Part shown: piece after piece, positions 50,049 through 62,482 of the stretch
Layout: the number at the start of each line of letters is the position of its first letter
Numbering within the stretch: the first letter of the stretch is position 1
From: Clostridiaceae bacterium Marseille-Q4143
GTDB lineage: Bacteria; Bacillota; Clostridia; Lachnospirales; Lachnospiraceae
Direction: 5' to 3'
NCBI GenBank assembly: GCA_018228645.1
Contig: CP073693.1
Span: 1,066,001-1,130,000, forward strand
Length of the DNA stretch: 64,000 nucleotides
Position numbers and translations under genes: made by a program
The notes under the pieces: model-generated
Told to the model about the DNA's origin: nothing
What the model saw: the letters and a program-made list of their open reading frames with translations, nothing else
Databases searched by the model: none

Positions 50049-51935
50049 CTACTGTTTTTTGACTCTATGCTGTTCCAACCATACAAGAAGCACGGAAATA
50101 TCCGCCGGAGATACTCCGGATATTCTTGATGCCTGTCCTACAGACACAGGTCTACATAATTCAAGTTTCTGTACTGCTTCTATACGAAGACTCTTGATCT
50201 CTTTATAATCTATATCAGCCGGAAGTCTCTTTTCTTCGAGCTTTTTAAACTGTTCCACTTGTTTCAGCTGGCGTTTGATATATCCGTCATATTTAATATC
50301 AATCTCCACCTGCTCGCAGACATCCCACGAAAGTTCCGGCCTTTCCGGATCTATTTCTTTCAGATACTCGTATTTCATCTCTGGACGTCTTAAGATTTCA
50401 GCCAGAGAAGCAGCTGTCTTCAGTGTAGTACTCTCATGTCTCTCCAAAAATGTCTGAACTTCCTTTGAGCCACCAACCATCGTCTCTTCCAGACGTTGCT
50501 TTTCCTTCTCAATCAAATTCATTTTTGTGAGCAAATGCTGATAACGCTGCTCACTGATCAATCCTACCTTATATCCGAGCGGAGTCAAACGTTGATCCGC
50601 ATTATCCTGTCTGAGCAGAAGGCGGTATTCAGATCTGGATGTCATCATACGGTATGGTTCATGGTTTTCCTTCGTCACCAGATCGTCAATCAGAACTCCA
50701 ATATATCCCTGAGAACGATCAATGACAATCTGCTCACGGCCAAGCACTTCCAAGGCTGCATTGATACCGGCGATCAGTCCCTGACTGGCAGCTTCTTCAT
50801 AACCTGAACTTCCATTAAACTGACCACCGCTGAACAGACCATGTATTTTCTTAAATTCCAGTGTCGGATACAGTTGCTGCGGATTGATGCAGTCATATTC
50901 AATCGCATATGCATTCTTTACAATTTTTGCATGCTCAAGTCCGGCAACCGAATGATACATTTCATGCTGTACGTCTTCCGGAAGAGAACTGGACATACCA
51001 CCCACATACATTTCATTGGTATAGAGTCCTTCCGGTTCAATGAATACCTGATGACGGTTTTTATCTGCAAAACGTACTACCTTGTCTTCGATAGATGGGC
51101 AGTATCTCGGACCAGTTCCTTCGATAGCACCGGAATAAAGCGGTGAACGGTCCAGATTATTACGGATAATCTCATGTGTTTTTTCATTGGTATAAGTCAG
51201 CCAGCAGGATGCCTGCTCAATCTGCACAGATTCCGGATCTGTTGTAAAGGAGAAAGGAACCACTCTCTTATCTCCAAACTGTTCTTCCATCTTACTGTAA
51301 TCAATAGAACGGCTGTCGATTCTGGCCGGTGTACCGGTCTTGAACCGGAACATCTCAATTCCCAGTTTTTTCAGAGAATCCGTCAAATAATTGGCTGCCT
51401 GCAGACCGTTCGGACCGGTATAATTGCTGACATCACCGTAAATACAGCGTGCTTTTAAGTAAGTTCCGGTACACAAAATTGCCGCTCTCGCATGGTAAAT
51501 AGCACCAGAATATAGTCTGACACCCGTGACAGCTCCATTCTCGACCATTATTTCAGTCACTTCACCCTGTACAATACTCAGATGATCCGTGTTTTCCAGC
51601 ACCTGACGCATAGCACGACTATATTCTGCCTTGTCCGCCTGTGCACGGAGTGAATGAACAGCCGGTCCTTTTGATACATTCAACATTTTAGACTGAATAA
51701 ACGTGCGGTCGATAACTTTTCCCATCTCACCGCCCAGTGCATCCAGTTCCCGGACCAGATGTCCTTTAGAGCTTCCTCCAATATTAGGATTACAGGGCAT
51801 CAGTGCAATACTGTCTACGCTCACTGTAAAAATGACCGTCTCAAGTCCGAGTCTGGCGCATGCCAGTGCTGCTTCACATCCTGCATGTCCTGCGCCGACT
51901 ACTACTACATCTACATTTTCTTCCAAAAAAGGCAT
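50049..51935 (-). CDS. mnmG: tRNA uridine 5-carboxymethylaminomethyl modification enzyme MnmG (GidA)
   Basis: A 628-residue FAD enzyme of full length. FAD-binding start [27 protein letters not shown]-like region [12 protein letters not shown]; conserved [11 protein letters not shown] and [20 protein letters not shown], plus a C-terminal helical MnmE-binding domain. Together with MnmE it modifies the wobble uridine of several tRNAs. Same operon as mnmE and rsmG. Confidence 0.97.
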   Translation of the reverse strand: MPFLEENVDVVVVGAGHAGCEAALACARLGLETVIFTVSVDSIALMPCNPNIGGSSKGHLVRELDALGGEMGKVIDRTFIQSKMLNVSKGPAVHSLRAQADKAEYSRAMRQVLENTDHLSIVQGEVTEIMVENGAVTGVRLYSGAIYHARAAILCTGTYLKARCIYGDVSNYTGPNGLQAANYLTDSLKKLGIEMFRFKTGTPARIDSRSIDYSKMEEQFGDKRVVPFSFTTDPESVQIEQASCWLTYTNEKTHEIIRNNLDRSPLYSGAIEGTGPRYCPSIEDKVVRFADKNRHQVFIEPEGLYTNEMYVGGMSSSLPEDVQHEMYHSVAGLEHAKIVKNAYAIEYDCINPQQLYPTLEFKKIHGLFSGGQFNGSSGYEEAASQGLIAGINAALEVLGREQIVIDRSQGYIGVLIDDLVTKENHEPYRMMTSRSEYRLLLRQDNADQRLTPLGYKVGLISEQRYQHLLTKMNLIEKEKQRLEETMVGGSKEVQTFLERHESTTLKTAASLAEILRRPEMKYEYLKEIDPERPELSWDVCEQVEIDIKYDGYIKRQLKQVEQFKKLEEKRLPADIDYKEIKSLRIEAVQKLELCRPVSVGQASRISGVSPADISVLLVWLEQHRVKKQ

Positions 51936-51947
51936 TTCAATTTGTAC

Positions 51948-53327
51948 CTACTTTCCCATGCAAAATTTACTGAATATCTCGTTTACAAGATCTTCGCCTA
52001 CAGACTCTCCAATAATTGATCCCAGTGCTTCATATGCATCCATAAGATCTATAGAGAAGAAATCTTCCGGCATACCAAGTGAGATACTTTCTTTTACTTT
52101 CATAAGACTGGACTGTACCTGTTCCATTGCTGCCTGATGGCGCATGTTTGTCAGATACACCTGATCATTAAAAGAAATCTCACCGGACAGAAACATATGC
52201 TCAATCAGATCTGATAATTCATCCATCCCTGTTTCTTCCCGTGCGGAAATGCTGACCGTCGGTTTTTGTAACCGCTCCTGCATCTTTTCCACAGTAAGCG
52301 CTGATGGCAGATCCGCTTTATTCAAAAGAATAATCGCATTCTGATCCTGAAGGAATGAAATAATCTCCTCATCATTTTCATCCAGATCAGCCGAACTGTC
52401 AACTACATACAGAATTAAATCCGCATCCAGCATTGCTTTTTTTGCACGTTCCACACCGATTTTTTCCACTGGATCATCAGTTTTCCGAATTCCCGCCGTA
52501 TCCACAATATTCAGATTCAGGCCCTTTAACTGAATCTCTTCTTCCAGGATATCACGGGTTGTACCTGCCATGTCCGTTACAATCGCCCGGTTGCTTCCTA
52601 CCAGCACATTCATCAGAGAAGATTTTCCTGCATTTGGTTTACCAACAATGACTGTACGGATTCCTTCCCGAAGTACTCTTCCATTCTGAGAAGATTTCAA
52701 CAGATCCCCGGCAATTTTAAGAAGGTTATCCACTTTTTCCCCAAGCTCCACGGGATAACCATCGAGACTGATATGTTCCGGATCATCCAGTGCGGATTCT
52801 ATATAAGCAATTTCATAAAGAATCTTTTCACGCATCTCCCGGATCATTTCCAGAAGAGAACCTTTCAGCTGGCCAAGAGAACTTTGCAGCGCATAATTAT
52901 TTTTGGCTTCGATCACATCCATGACAGCTTCTGCCTGAGAAAGATCGATTCTGCCATTCAGAAATGCACGCTTCGTAAATTCTCCCGGTTCCGCCGGACG
53001 CGCACCATTTCTGATCACCAGTTCCAGAATTTTACGCATAACAAATGTACCGCCATGGCAATCAATCTCCACCGTGTCTTCAGCTGTATAGCTATGCGGT
53101 CCACGCATCAGAAGTACGATGACTTCATCCAGCAATTTATCCCCGTCCACAATATTTCCGTAATGAATTGTATAAGTCGGCTGTTCTGGAAGACGCTTAT
53201 TCCTATTTTTCGGTTGAAATATTTTATCTGCTACTTCAATGGCATTTTCTCCACTGATTCGGATCACACCAATACCAGATCCGGAACCCGGGGTTGCAAT
53301 AGCCGCAATCGTATCTTCTCTGTACAT
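51948..53327 (-). CDS. mnmE: tRNA modification GTPase MnmE (TrmE)
   Basis: A 459-residue protein. The N-terminal tetrahydrofolate-binding domain starts DTIAAIATPGSGSGIGVIRI. The G domain has G1 GKPNAGKSSL, G3 DTAGIRKT and G4 NKAD. The C-terminal Cys motif is shifted by one residue from the usual CIGK to CMGK at the very end. Partner of MnmG. Confidence 0.97.
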   Translation of the reverse strand: MYREDTIAAIATPGSGSGIGVIRISGENAIEVADKIFQPKNRNKRLPEQPTYTIHYGNIVDGDKLLDEVIVLLMRGPHSYTAEDTVEIDCHGGTFVMRKILELVIRNGARPAEPGEFTKRAFLNGRIDLSQAEAVMDVIEAKNNYALQSSLGQLKGSLLEMIREMREKILYEIAYIESALDDPEHISLDGYPVELGEKVDNLLKIAGDLLKSSQNGRVLREGIRTVIVGKPNAGKSSLMNVLVGSNRAIVTDMAGTTRDILEEEIQLKGLNLNIVDTAGIRKTDDPVEKIGVERAKKAMLDADLILYVVDSSADLDENDEEIISFLQDQNAIILLNKADLPSALTVEKMQERLQKPTVSISAREETGMDELSDLIEHMFLSGEISFNDQVYLTNMRHQAAMEQVQSSLMKVKESISLGMPEDFFSIDLMDAYEALGSIIGESVGEDLVNEIFSKFCMGK

Positions 53328-53351
53328 GCCCTTTCACCAAAAAGAGGACGC

Positions 53352-54083
53352 TTATTCGCGTCCTCCTCCCCTTTTATTGTCTCTGTTTTTATTGTTAAAA
53401 TTTCGTTTGCCGGAACCATTGCCGTATCGGCGGTAACGATTATTATCTCTCGGCTGAACTCCTTCTTTCAGACTGACTACTACTTTTCTGAACGGTTCTT
53501 CACCTTCACTGTGAGTCTCCACATAGCGGTCGTTCTGAAGAGCGGAATGAATGACTCTTCTCTCATAAGGATTCATCGGTTCCAGTGTTACCGGTCTTCC
53601 GGTTCTGCGAACCTTGAAAGAAATATTCTTTGCAAGATTCTCAAGAGTATCTTTTCTTCTCTGACGATAGTTCTCGGTGTCAACCTTTACACGGATATAT
53701 TCTTCCTCACCTTTGTTGATCACCAGACTTACCAGATACTGAAGCGAATCCAGTGTCTGACCTCTCTTACCAATCAGAACTCCCATGTCATCTCCAGACA
53801 AATCAATGTCCATGGTATGCTCTTCTTTATTTTCCTCAGTCGTGATGTTTACCTTAAGATCCATTGCATCAAAAACATCTGCCAAGAACTGTTCTGCACG
53901 CTCTGCGGTTTCCAGTATCTTGCGTGCGCGGATTTTTGCCGGTCGGCTTCCGATTCCAAGGAATCCGTTGCTTCCTTTCTCCAGAATTTCATATTCCATT
54001 CTGTCAGAAGTTGTTCCAAGCTGAACTGCTGCTTCTACTACAGCATCTTCCACTGTTTTCCCCGTAAACTCTCTGTACTCCAT
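53352..54083 (-). CDS. jag: RNA-binding protein Jag (KhpB)
   Basis: A 243-residue protein with three parts: Jag-N domain (EYREFTGKTVEDAVVEAAVQ), KH domain (GVLIGKRGQTLDSLQYLVSL, with GxRG variant) and R3H domain (RTGRPVTLEPMNPYERRVIH). The C-terminus is Arg/Asn/Gly-rich (RYGNGSGKRNFNNKNRDNKR). It probably binds RNAs with KhpA and is coupled to YidC, as usual for this locus. Confidence 0.95.
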   Translation of the reverse strand: MEYREFTGKTVEDAVVEAAVQLGTTSDRMEYEILEKGSNGFLGIGSRPAKIRARKILETAERAEQFLADVFDAMDLKVNITTEENKEEHTMDIDLSGDDMGVLIGKRGQTLDSLQYLVSLVINKGEEEYIRVKVDTENYRQRRKDTLENLAKNISFKVRRTGRPVTLEPMNPYERRVIHSALQNDRYVETHSEGEEPFRKVVVSLKEGVQPRDNNRYRRYGNGSGKRNFNNKNRDNKRGGGRE

Positions 54084-54098
54084 CCCGGTTTCTCCTCC

Positions 54099-55376
54099 TT
54101 ACTTTTTGCTCTTCTCGTTGAACTTTCTTACCATATCTGCCTTTGACGCAAGACTTCCCGGCTTGTCTGCATTCTTATAATAATTCGTTGCTATCTCCAT
54201 AGCCGCTTTCTTTTCTTCCTCAGTCATATGATTTTTCTTTTTCTCGGAATCATATGCACGCATATTTGTTTTTGCAAGATTTACATCTTTCTGAGGCGGA
54301 AGTCCTTTTTTCTCACGCAGTTTTTCGTTTTTCTCAATATTTTTCTTAACGATAGCATCGATATCCATCTTATCCAGATGTTTGTTGATCAGGAACTGCT
54401 GAATACCTCTGACTACAGCACCCATGATCCAGTAGAGACCCATACCTGCAGGAAGTGATAAACAGAACCATGCAGACATCAGCGGCATCATAATATTCAT
54501 GGATTTCATAGTAGAAGCCATGGTGTCATTCGGATCATTGGAAGTCTGCTGCGGCATCATTGCCACATTCAGCCACTGAGTCAGTGCTGCCAGTACCGGA
54601 ACCAGGATTGCACCAAATACCATCAGATACTGTCCTGTACTCAATCCGGATTTGATCATGTTCATCGGTGAGTTTGCAATATTAATCAGAATAAAATCAT
54701 TCAGATGACTGATTGATGCATGAGTACTTTCGATCAGCGCATCCATACTCGGAAACTGATCTGCCAGCATCGTCCAGGTTGCTTTTCCTGTCTCCTGCAG
54801 ACGATACAGAATATCAATAACCGTATTAGTCTGAGTAAAATCTTTTCCAATATAAGCCGTCATTGCACCGTTCTGGCTCAGTTCCTGCATGAACTCCACA
54901 CCGCCTGCGGTGTTCATGATCTCAGTTGCCAACTCGGTAAATACATTTTTAACACCGTCCACATATGCCGGTACACGCATGATTACCTGATACAGTGCAA
55001 ACAGGATCGGCATCTGGATGAGAAGCTGCAGACAGCTTCCTGTCGGCGAAACGCCATATTTTGCATAGACCGCTTTCGTCTCTTCGTTCATGGCAAGCAT
55101 GGACATCTCATCTTTTTTATTTGCATACTTCTTCTGAATTGCTTTTAATTCCGGGTTCATCTTTGCAGAGAATTTGGAGAATTTCTGCTGCTTAATCGTC
55201 AGCGGCAACATCAGAAGATAGATAATAATCGTAAATAAAATAATACATAAACCTATATTCTGGATTCCGAATACCTGATCCAGAAAATTAAAGAGCACAT
55301 TCATGATCCATCCAAGAATGCGCGCAATATCCCCAATAATAAACGTACCACTCTGGGTCAATACAATACCTGTCAA
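54099..55376 (-). CDS. yidC: membrane protein insertase YidC/OxaI
   Basis: A 425-residue insertase. Five membrane segments of the 60KD_IMP core (INLP-type start FGIQNIGLCIILFTIIIYLL, then SPTGSCLQLLIQMPILFALY). The extracellular loop between helices is longer than in Bacillus SpoIIIJ. No lipoprotein signal Cys is obvious at the start, so it may be a non-lipoprotein clostridial form. It inserts small membrane proteins with or without SecYEG. Confidence 0.95.
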   Translation of the reverse strand: MTGIVLTQSGTFIIGDIARILGWIMNVLFNFLDQVFGIQNIGLCIILFTIIIYLLMLPLTIKQQKFSKFSAKMNPELKAIQKKYANKKDEMSMLAMNEETKAVYAKYGVSPTGSCLQLLIQMPILFALYQVIMRVPAYVDGVKNVFTELATEIMNTAGGVEFMQELSQNGAMTAYIGKDFTQTNTVIDILYRLQETGKATWTMLADQFPSMDALIESTHASISHLNDFILINIANSPMNMIKSGLSTGQYLMVFGAILVPVLAALTQWLNVAMMPQQTSNDPNDTMASTMKSMNIMMPLMSAWFCLSLPAGMGLYWIMGAVVRGIQQFLINKHLDKMDIDAIVKKNIEKNEKLREKKGLPPQKDVNLAKTNMRAYDSEKKKNHMTEEEKKAAMEIATNYYKNADKPGSLASKADMVRKFNEKSKK

Positions 55377-55393
55377 AATAATCCTCCTTCAGT

Positions 55394-55603
55394 CTATGGA
55401 ACCGGATCATATCCTCCCTTGGAAAAGGGATTGCACCTTAAAATCCGCCATAATGCAAGTAAACCGCCCTTCAGTGCTCCGTATTTCTGGACAGCTTCCA
55501 GACCATATTGGGAGCAGCTTGGTATATAAGGGCATTTTGTGCTTTTTAACGGTGATAAATATTTCTGATAAAATCGTATCAGTTCGATTAAAATTGTTTT
55601 CAT
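55394..55603 (-). CDS. yidD: membrane protein insertion efficiency factor YidD
   Basis: 69 residues: [20 protein letters not shown], then [38 protein letters not shown], the full YidD/UPF0161 pattern with its three Cys. It overlaps the rnpA stop by four bases. Confidence 0.96.
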   Translation of the reverse strand: MKTILIELIRFYQKYLSPLKSTKCPYIPSCSQYGLEAVQKYGALKGGLLALWRILRCNPFSKGGYDPVP

Positions 55604-55935
55604 ATTAATATTCCGTGAAGTTTTCCCAAGTGAAGAAGTGCACTTTCAATATCCTGACAGTTCTTATCCTTTGCACTTTTCCTTGCGATTACTACCATAT
55701 CCAAACCACTATTGAACATGTCTTCGTGTAGTCTGTAACTTTCTCTGATCAACCGGGTCACTCTGTGTCTGACCACGCTGTTTCCCACTTTTTTGCTGAC
55801 AGATATTCCAAGCCGGTTATGGCCGGTCTGATTGTCCAGAACATAAAGAACAAGATGCCTGTTTGCATAGGATTTTCCGTTCTTATAAACGTTCTGGAAA
55901 TCAGCATTTCGTTTCAATGATTCTGAAAATTTCAT
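55600..55935 (-). CDS. rnpA: ribonuclease P protein component
   Basis: A 111-residue basic protein: [20 protein letters not shown], then [20 protein letters not shown] and RLIRESYR, the RNR motif of RnpA. It helps the RNase P RNA process tRNA 5' ends. It lies between rpmH and yidD, the universal order. Confidence 0.97.
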   Translation of the reverse strand: MKFSESLKRNADFQNVYKNGKSYANRHLVLYVLDNQTGHNRLGISVSKKVGNSVVRHRVTRLIRESYRLHEDMFNSGLDMVVIARKSAKDKNCQDIESALLHLGKLHGILI

Positions 55936-55982
55936 TGATACTCCTTATAAATGCCTAGAAGAAAAGGCCACATATATGCGGC

Positions 55983-56117
55983 CTACGCTGATAACTGCTT
56001 TCTTCCTTTTAATCTTCTGGCTGCTAAAACTTTTCTTCCGCCAGGAGTACTCATTCTTGCTCTGAATCCGTGAACCTTCGCTCTGGAACGTTTCTTCGGC
56101 TGAAATGTCATTTTCAT
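55983..56117 (-). CDS. rpmH: 50S ribosomal protein L34
   Basis: 44 residues: [20 protein letters not shown], then [30 protein letters not shown] lies upstream of ATG 56117. Typical L34 length and sequence. First gene of the minus-strand origin operon. Confidence 0.98.
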   Translation of the reverse strand: MKMTFQPKKRSRAKVHGFRARMSTPGGRKVLAARRLKGRKQLSA

Positions 56118-56432
56118 TATCGGGCACCTCCTTACTTATTCCAATACTACCATATGTTAAAAAACACTGTCTCAATTATACGCAGACAATGCCGGAAAGT
56201 CAAGCAAATCCGGCATTTTTTCTTTTTTTAAAAGTTATCCACATTTTTGTGGATAACTTGTGGATAATTTGTGTATATAACCTCTTTTTCCCCGTTTTGG
56301 CTTGCTATCTCAGCTGATTTATTGTATTATTTACCTTGAGAGAGTAGCCACACTGAGGTTGGAAAATCCTGTTTTTCTGAGTTTTCCACACCATGGCATT
56401 TCTTTTTATCAACAACTTGGGAGATAAGGGAT
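56118..56432. other. rpmH-dnaA intergenic region with DnaA boxes (part of oriC)
   Basis: Three perfect DnaA boxes lie in 33 bases: TTATCCACA (56235-56243), TGTGGATAA (56248-56256) and TGTGGATAA (56259-56267). The first two face each other and can form a hairpin. The AT-rich stretch to either side contains the divergent promoters of rpmH and dnaA. Such boxes both regulate dnaA and form part of the bipartite origin in Firmicutes. Confidence 0.88.
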
Positions 56433-57806
56433 ATGGATACACAACTGGAACTGTTAACTAAAAAATGGGACGGAATCCTGCAGACTATCCGGCAGGAAAA
56501 TGATTTGTCGAATGTAGCATTTAAGACATGGCTGCTGCCGCTGAAAGTATTCCGAATTGAGGATCATGTCCTTAAGATCACCGCTCCCTTTGAACAGGCT
56601 GCCACTTATGTGGAAAATAAATATAAAACATTTCTTTATGTCGCTGTAGCGGAAGCTATGGGAGAAGAATATGAGATAAAAATCATTACGGAAGACGAAG
56701 CTTCCAGGGAAACAGCCTATGTTCCCCCTGCAAAGAAGATGCCTGCTCCCGTACCTGTGGATGATCAGAAAACCAATCTGAATCCAAAATATACATTTGA
56801 TACATTTGTCATCGGAAGTAATAACCGGTTTGCCCATGCAGCATCCGTTGCTGTTGCGGAATCTCCGGGAAAAGAGTACAATCCGCTGTTTTTATATGGA
56901 GGCGTTGGACTTGGAAAAACCCATCTGATGCACTCTGTTGCCCATTATATTCTTCAGAAAGATCCGACCAAAAAGGTTCTTTACGTGACTTCTGAAGTAT
57001 TTACCAATGAACTTATTGATTCCATCCGAAACGGAAACAACACCAGTATGACCAAATTCCGTGAAAAATACCGGAATATTGATGTTCTTCTGATCGACGA
57101 CGTTCAGTTCATTATTGGAAAAGAAAGTACGCAGGAGGAATTTTTCCATACATTTAATGCACTTCACAGTGCCAATAAACAGATCATTATCTCCAGTGAC
57201 CGTCCGCCAAAAGATATGGAAACGCTGGAAGCAAGATTACAATCCCGGTTTGAATGGGGTCTGATTGCTGATATTTCCTCACCGGATTATGAGACCAGAA
57301 TGGCCATTCTCCGTAAAAAGGAAGAACTGGACGGTTATAATATTGATGACGAAGTCATCCGTTACATTGCCACCAACATTAAATCCAATATCCGTGAATT
57401 GGAAGGAGCGCTCAACAAACTGGTTGCTCTTTCTAATCTGGAAAACCGGGAAATCACCATTTCCATGGCGGAAGAAGTGTTGAAAGATATCATTTCCCCC
57501 AACAGTAAACGTGAAGTAACGCCTCAGGTAATTCTGGATGTAGTAGCTGAACATTACGGTGTCTCTTCCAATGATATTATCGGTGGAAAACGAAACTCTG
57601 AAATTGTAGTTCCCAGACAGATCGTCATGTATCTCTGCCGGGAAATCACAGATACCTCTTATAAGGCCATCGGCATTTTACTTGGAAACCGTGATCATTC
57701 CACAATTATCAGTGGTGACAACAAGGTCCGTGACAAGCTGGCTGCCGGTGATACATCCTTAAAAAGCAATATCGATACCATCCGGAAAAAGCTCAGTTCC
57801 GGCTGA
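56433..57806 (+). CDS. dnaA: chromosomal replication initiator protein DnaA
   Basis: A 457-residue protein of full length: domain I (residues 1-90), a short linker, AAA+ domain with Walker A GGVGLGKTHL and Walker B VLLIDDVQF, and the DnaA-box-binding domain IV with RQIVMYLCREITDTSYKAIG and GNRDHSTIISG. It binds the boxes on both sides of its gene and opens the origin. Confidence 0.98.
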   Translation: MDTQLELLTKKWDGILQTIRQENDLSNVAFKTWLLPLKVFRIEDHVLKITAPFEQAATYVENKYKTFLYVAVAEAMGEEYEIKIITEDEASRETAYVPPAKKMPAPVPVDDQKTNLNPKYTFDTFVIGSNNRFAHAASVAVAESPGKEYNPLFLYGGVGLGKTHLMHSVAHYILQKDPTKKVLYVTSEVFTNELIDSIRNGNNTSMTKFREKYRNIDVLLIDDVQFIIGKESTQEEFFHTFNALHSANKQIIISSDRPPKDMETLEARLQSRFEWGLIADISSPDYETRMAILRKKEELDGYNIDDEVIRYIATNIKSNIRELEGALNKLVALSNLENREITISMAEEVLKDIISPNSKREVTPQVILDVVAEHYGVSSNDIIGGKRNSEIVVPRQIVMYLCREITDTSYKAIGILLGNRDHSTIISGDNKVRDKLAAGDTSLKSNIDTIRKKLSSG

Positions 57807-58094
57807 TCTTTTATACCCTTTTCTATTTAATAGGAAGAAACTCAGATTTTTATTAACATTTTCATGTGAATATCATGTAGACAGAATGTGGAGAAGTTTA
57901 CAATTTTTTCGAAGCTGTTTATAACTTTCCGTTTTTTCACATGCTTATGTTCAGATTTCCACATCTGTTTTTTTACCTGAAATCCTTTAACCACAGGGCT
58001 TGTATGACTTATTCACAAATCCACAGCCCCTACGGCTATGAAGACTGATTTACACTATAAAAAAACAGATACACCCACGAAAGGAGTTATACAC
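57807..58094. other. oriC: dnaA-dnaN intergenic region: probable replication origin
   Basis: About 290 bases, very AT-rich. They hold near-consensus DnaA boxes such as TTAACCACA (57987-57995) and TTATTCACA (58009-58017), plus several TTTATAA/TTCACA-like elements. Position between dnaA and dnaN and the low GC suit the unwinding element of a bipartite oriC. The exact melting site cannot be told from reading alone. Confidence 0.75.
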
Positions 58095-59207
58095 ATGAAA
58101 TTAATCTGCTCTAAAGCAAATCTCCTCAAAGGAGTTAACATTGTTTCCAAAGCAGTTCCTTCTAAAACAACGATGTCCATTCTGGAATGCATACTTATAG
58201 ATGCATCTGCCAGTGAGATTAAATTTACTGCAAATGATATGGAACTTGGAATCGAAACTATCGTAGAAGGTGAAATTCTTGAAAAAGGAATTGTTGCGAT
58301 TGATGCGAAAGTATTTTCTGAGATTGTACGTAAACTGCCAGACAATGATGTCACCATCGATACAGACAGCAATTATCAGATTTCCATTACCTGTGAAAAA
58401 GCCAATTTCCATATTTCCGGTAAGTCCGGTGAAGATTTTTCCTATCTTCCCTATATTGAAAAAACAGATTTCATCTCACTTTCTCAGTTCACGCTGAAAG
58501 AAGTGATCCGTCAGACCATTTTTTCTATTGCAGATAATGATAATAACAAACTGATGACCGGCGAACTTTTTGAAATTCATAATAATGAATTCAAAGTTGT
58601 TTCTCTTGACGGACATCGTATTTCTATCCGCAAAATTGAACTGAAAGATTCCTATCCGGATCGTAAAGTGATTGTTCCTGGCAAATCTTTACAGGAAGTC
58701 AGCAAAATTCTTTCCGGTGAAACCGATGAAGAAGTACGTATTTTCTTTACCGGAAATCATATCGTTTTTGAATTTGATAATACAATGGTTGTTTCCCGTC
58801 TCATCGAGGGAGAATATTTCAAAATTAACCAGATGCTTTCCAGTGATTATGAAACAAAATTTGTGATCAATAAAAAAGAACTGTTAAGCTGTATTGACCG
58901 TGCCACTCTTCTTGTAAAAGAAGGTGACAAAAAACCGATTATTTTCAGAATTACTGATGAAGATATGGAGATCAGCATTAACTCTCAGTTGGGTTCCATG
59001 AAAGAAGAGATTGATATCCAGAAAGAAGGAAAAGATATTTTGATCGGATTCAATCCGAAATTCCTTATTGATGCACTTCGTGTCATTGATGATGAAAATA
59101 TTACAATCTATATGGTAAATCCGAAAGCTCCCTGCTATATCAGGGATGATGAACAGAAATATATTTATCTGATTCTTCCGGTTAACTTTAATGCTTCAGC
59201 AAATTAA
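58095..59207 (+). CDS. dnaN: DNA polymerase III beta subunit (sliding clamp)
   Basis: A 370-residue clamp. ATG 58095 is used as AAAGGAG lies directly upstream; the frame opens earlier without a signal. Three repeated clamp domains are visible; start MKLICSKANLLKGVNIVSKA, end ICYIRDDEQKYIYLILPVNF-like. It holds the polymerase on DNA and recruits many partners. Confidence 0.98.
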   Translation: MKLICSKANLLKGVNIVSKAVPSKTTMSILECILIDASASEIKFTANDMELGIETIVEGEILEKGIVAIDAKVFSEIVRKLPDNDVTIDTDSNYQISITCEKANFHISGKSGEDFSYLPYIEKTDFISLSQFTLKEVIRQTIFSIADNDNNKLMTGELFEIHNNEFKVVSLDGHRISIRKIELKDSYPDRKVIVPGKSLQEVSKILSGETDEEVRIFFTGNHIVFEFDNTMVVSRLIEGEYFKINQMLSSDYETKFVINKKELLSCIDRATLLVKEGDKKPIIFRITDEDMEISINSQLGSMKEEIDIQKEGKDILIGFNPKFLIDALRVIDDENITIYMVNPKAPCYIRDDEQKYIYLILPVNFNASAN

Positions 59208-59219
59208 GGATGGAAAAAC

Positions 59220-59429
59220 ATGCAGGAAATTAAATTAAGAGATGAATTTATCAAACTTGGCCAGGCATTGAAAGCAGCCGGACTGGTTGGTTCCGGTGTG
59301 GATGCAAAACTGGTCATCCAGGACGGACTTGTAAAAGTCAATGGAGAAACGGAAGTTCAGAGAGGAAAGAAACTTTATGATGGTGATGTGGTGACTTTTG
59401 AAGGGGAAACCATCCATATCGTAAAGTAG
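59220..59429 (+). CDS. yaaA: S4-domain RNA-binding protein YaaA
   Basis: 69 residues: IKLRDEFIKLGQALKAAGLV, then GSGVDAKLVIQDGLVKVNGE, the S4 RNA-binding fold. Found between dnaN and recF in nearly all Firmicutes; in Bacillus it is linked to ribosome assembly. Confidence 0.93.
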   Translation: MQEIKLRDEFIKLGQALKAAGLVGSGVDAKLVIQDGLVKVNGETEVQRGKKLYDGDVVTFEGETIHIVK

Positions 59430-59444
59430 TGGTTACGCGAATAT

Positions 59445-62461
<3,017 letters not shown>

Positions 62462-62482
62462 TCTGAATATGGGGATTAGATG

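Noticed and set aside
52773..54146. 457-residue plus-strand ORF across mnmE and jag
   Set aside because: Antisense shadow of two well-conserved genes; no family similarity.
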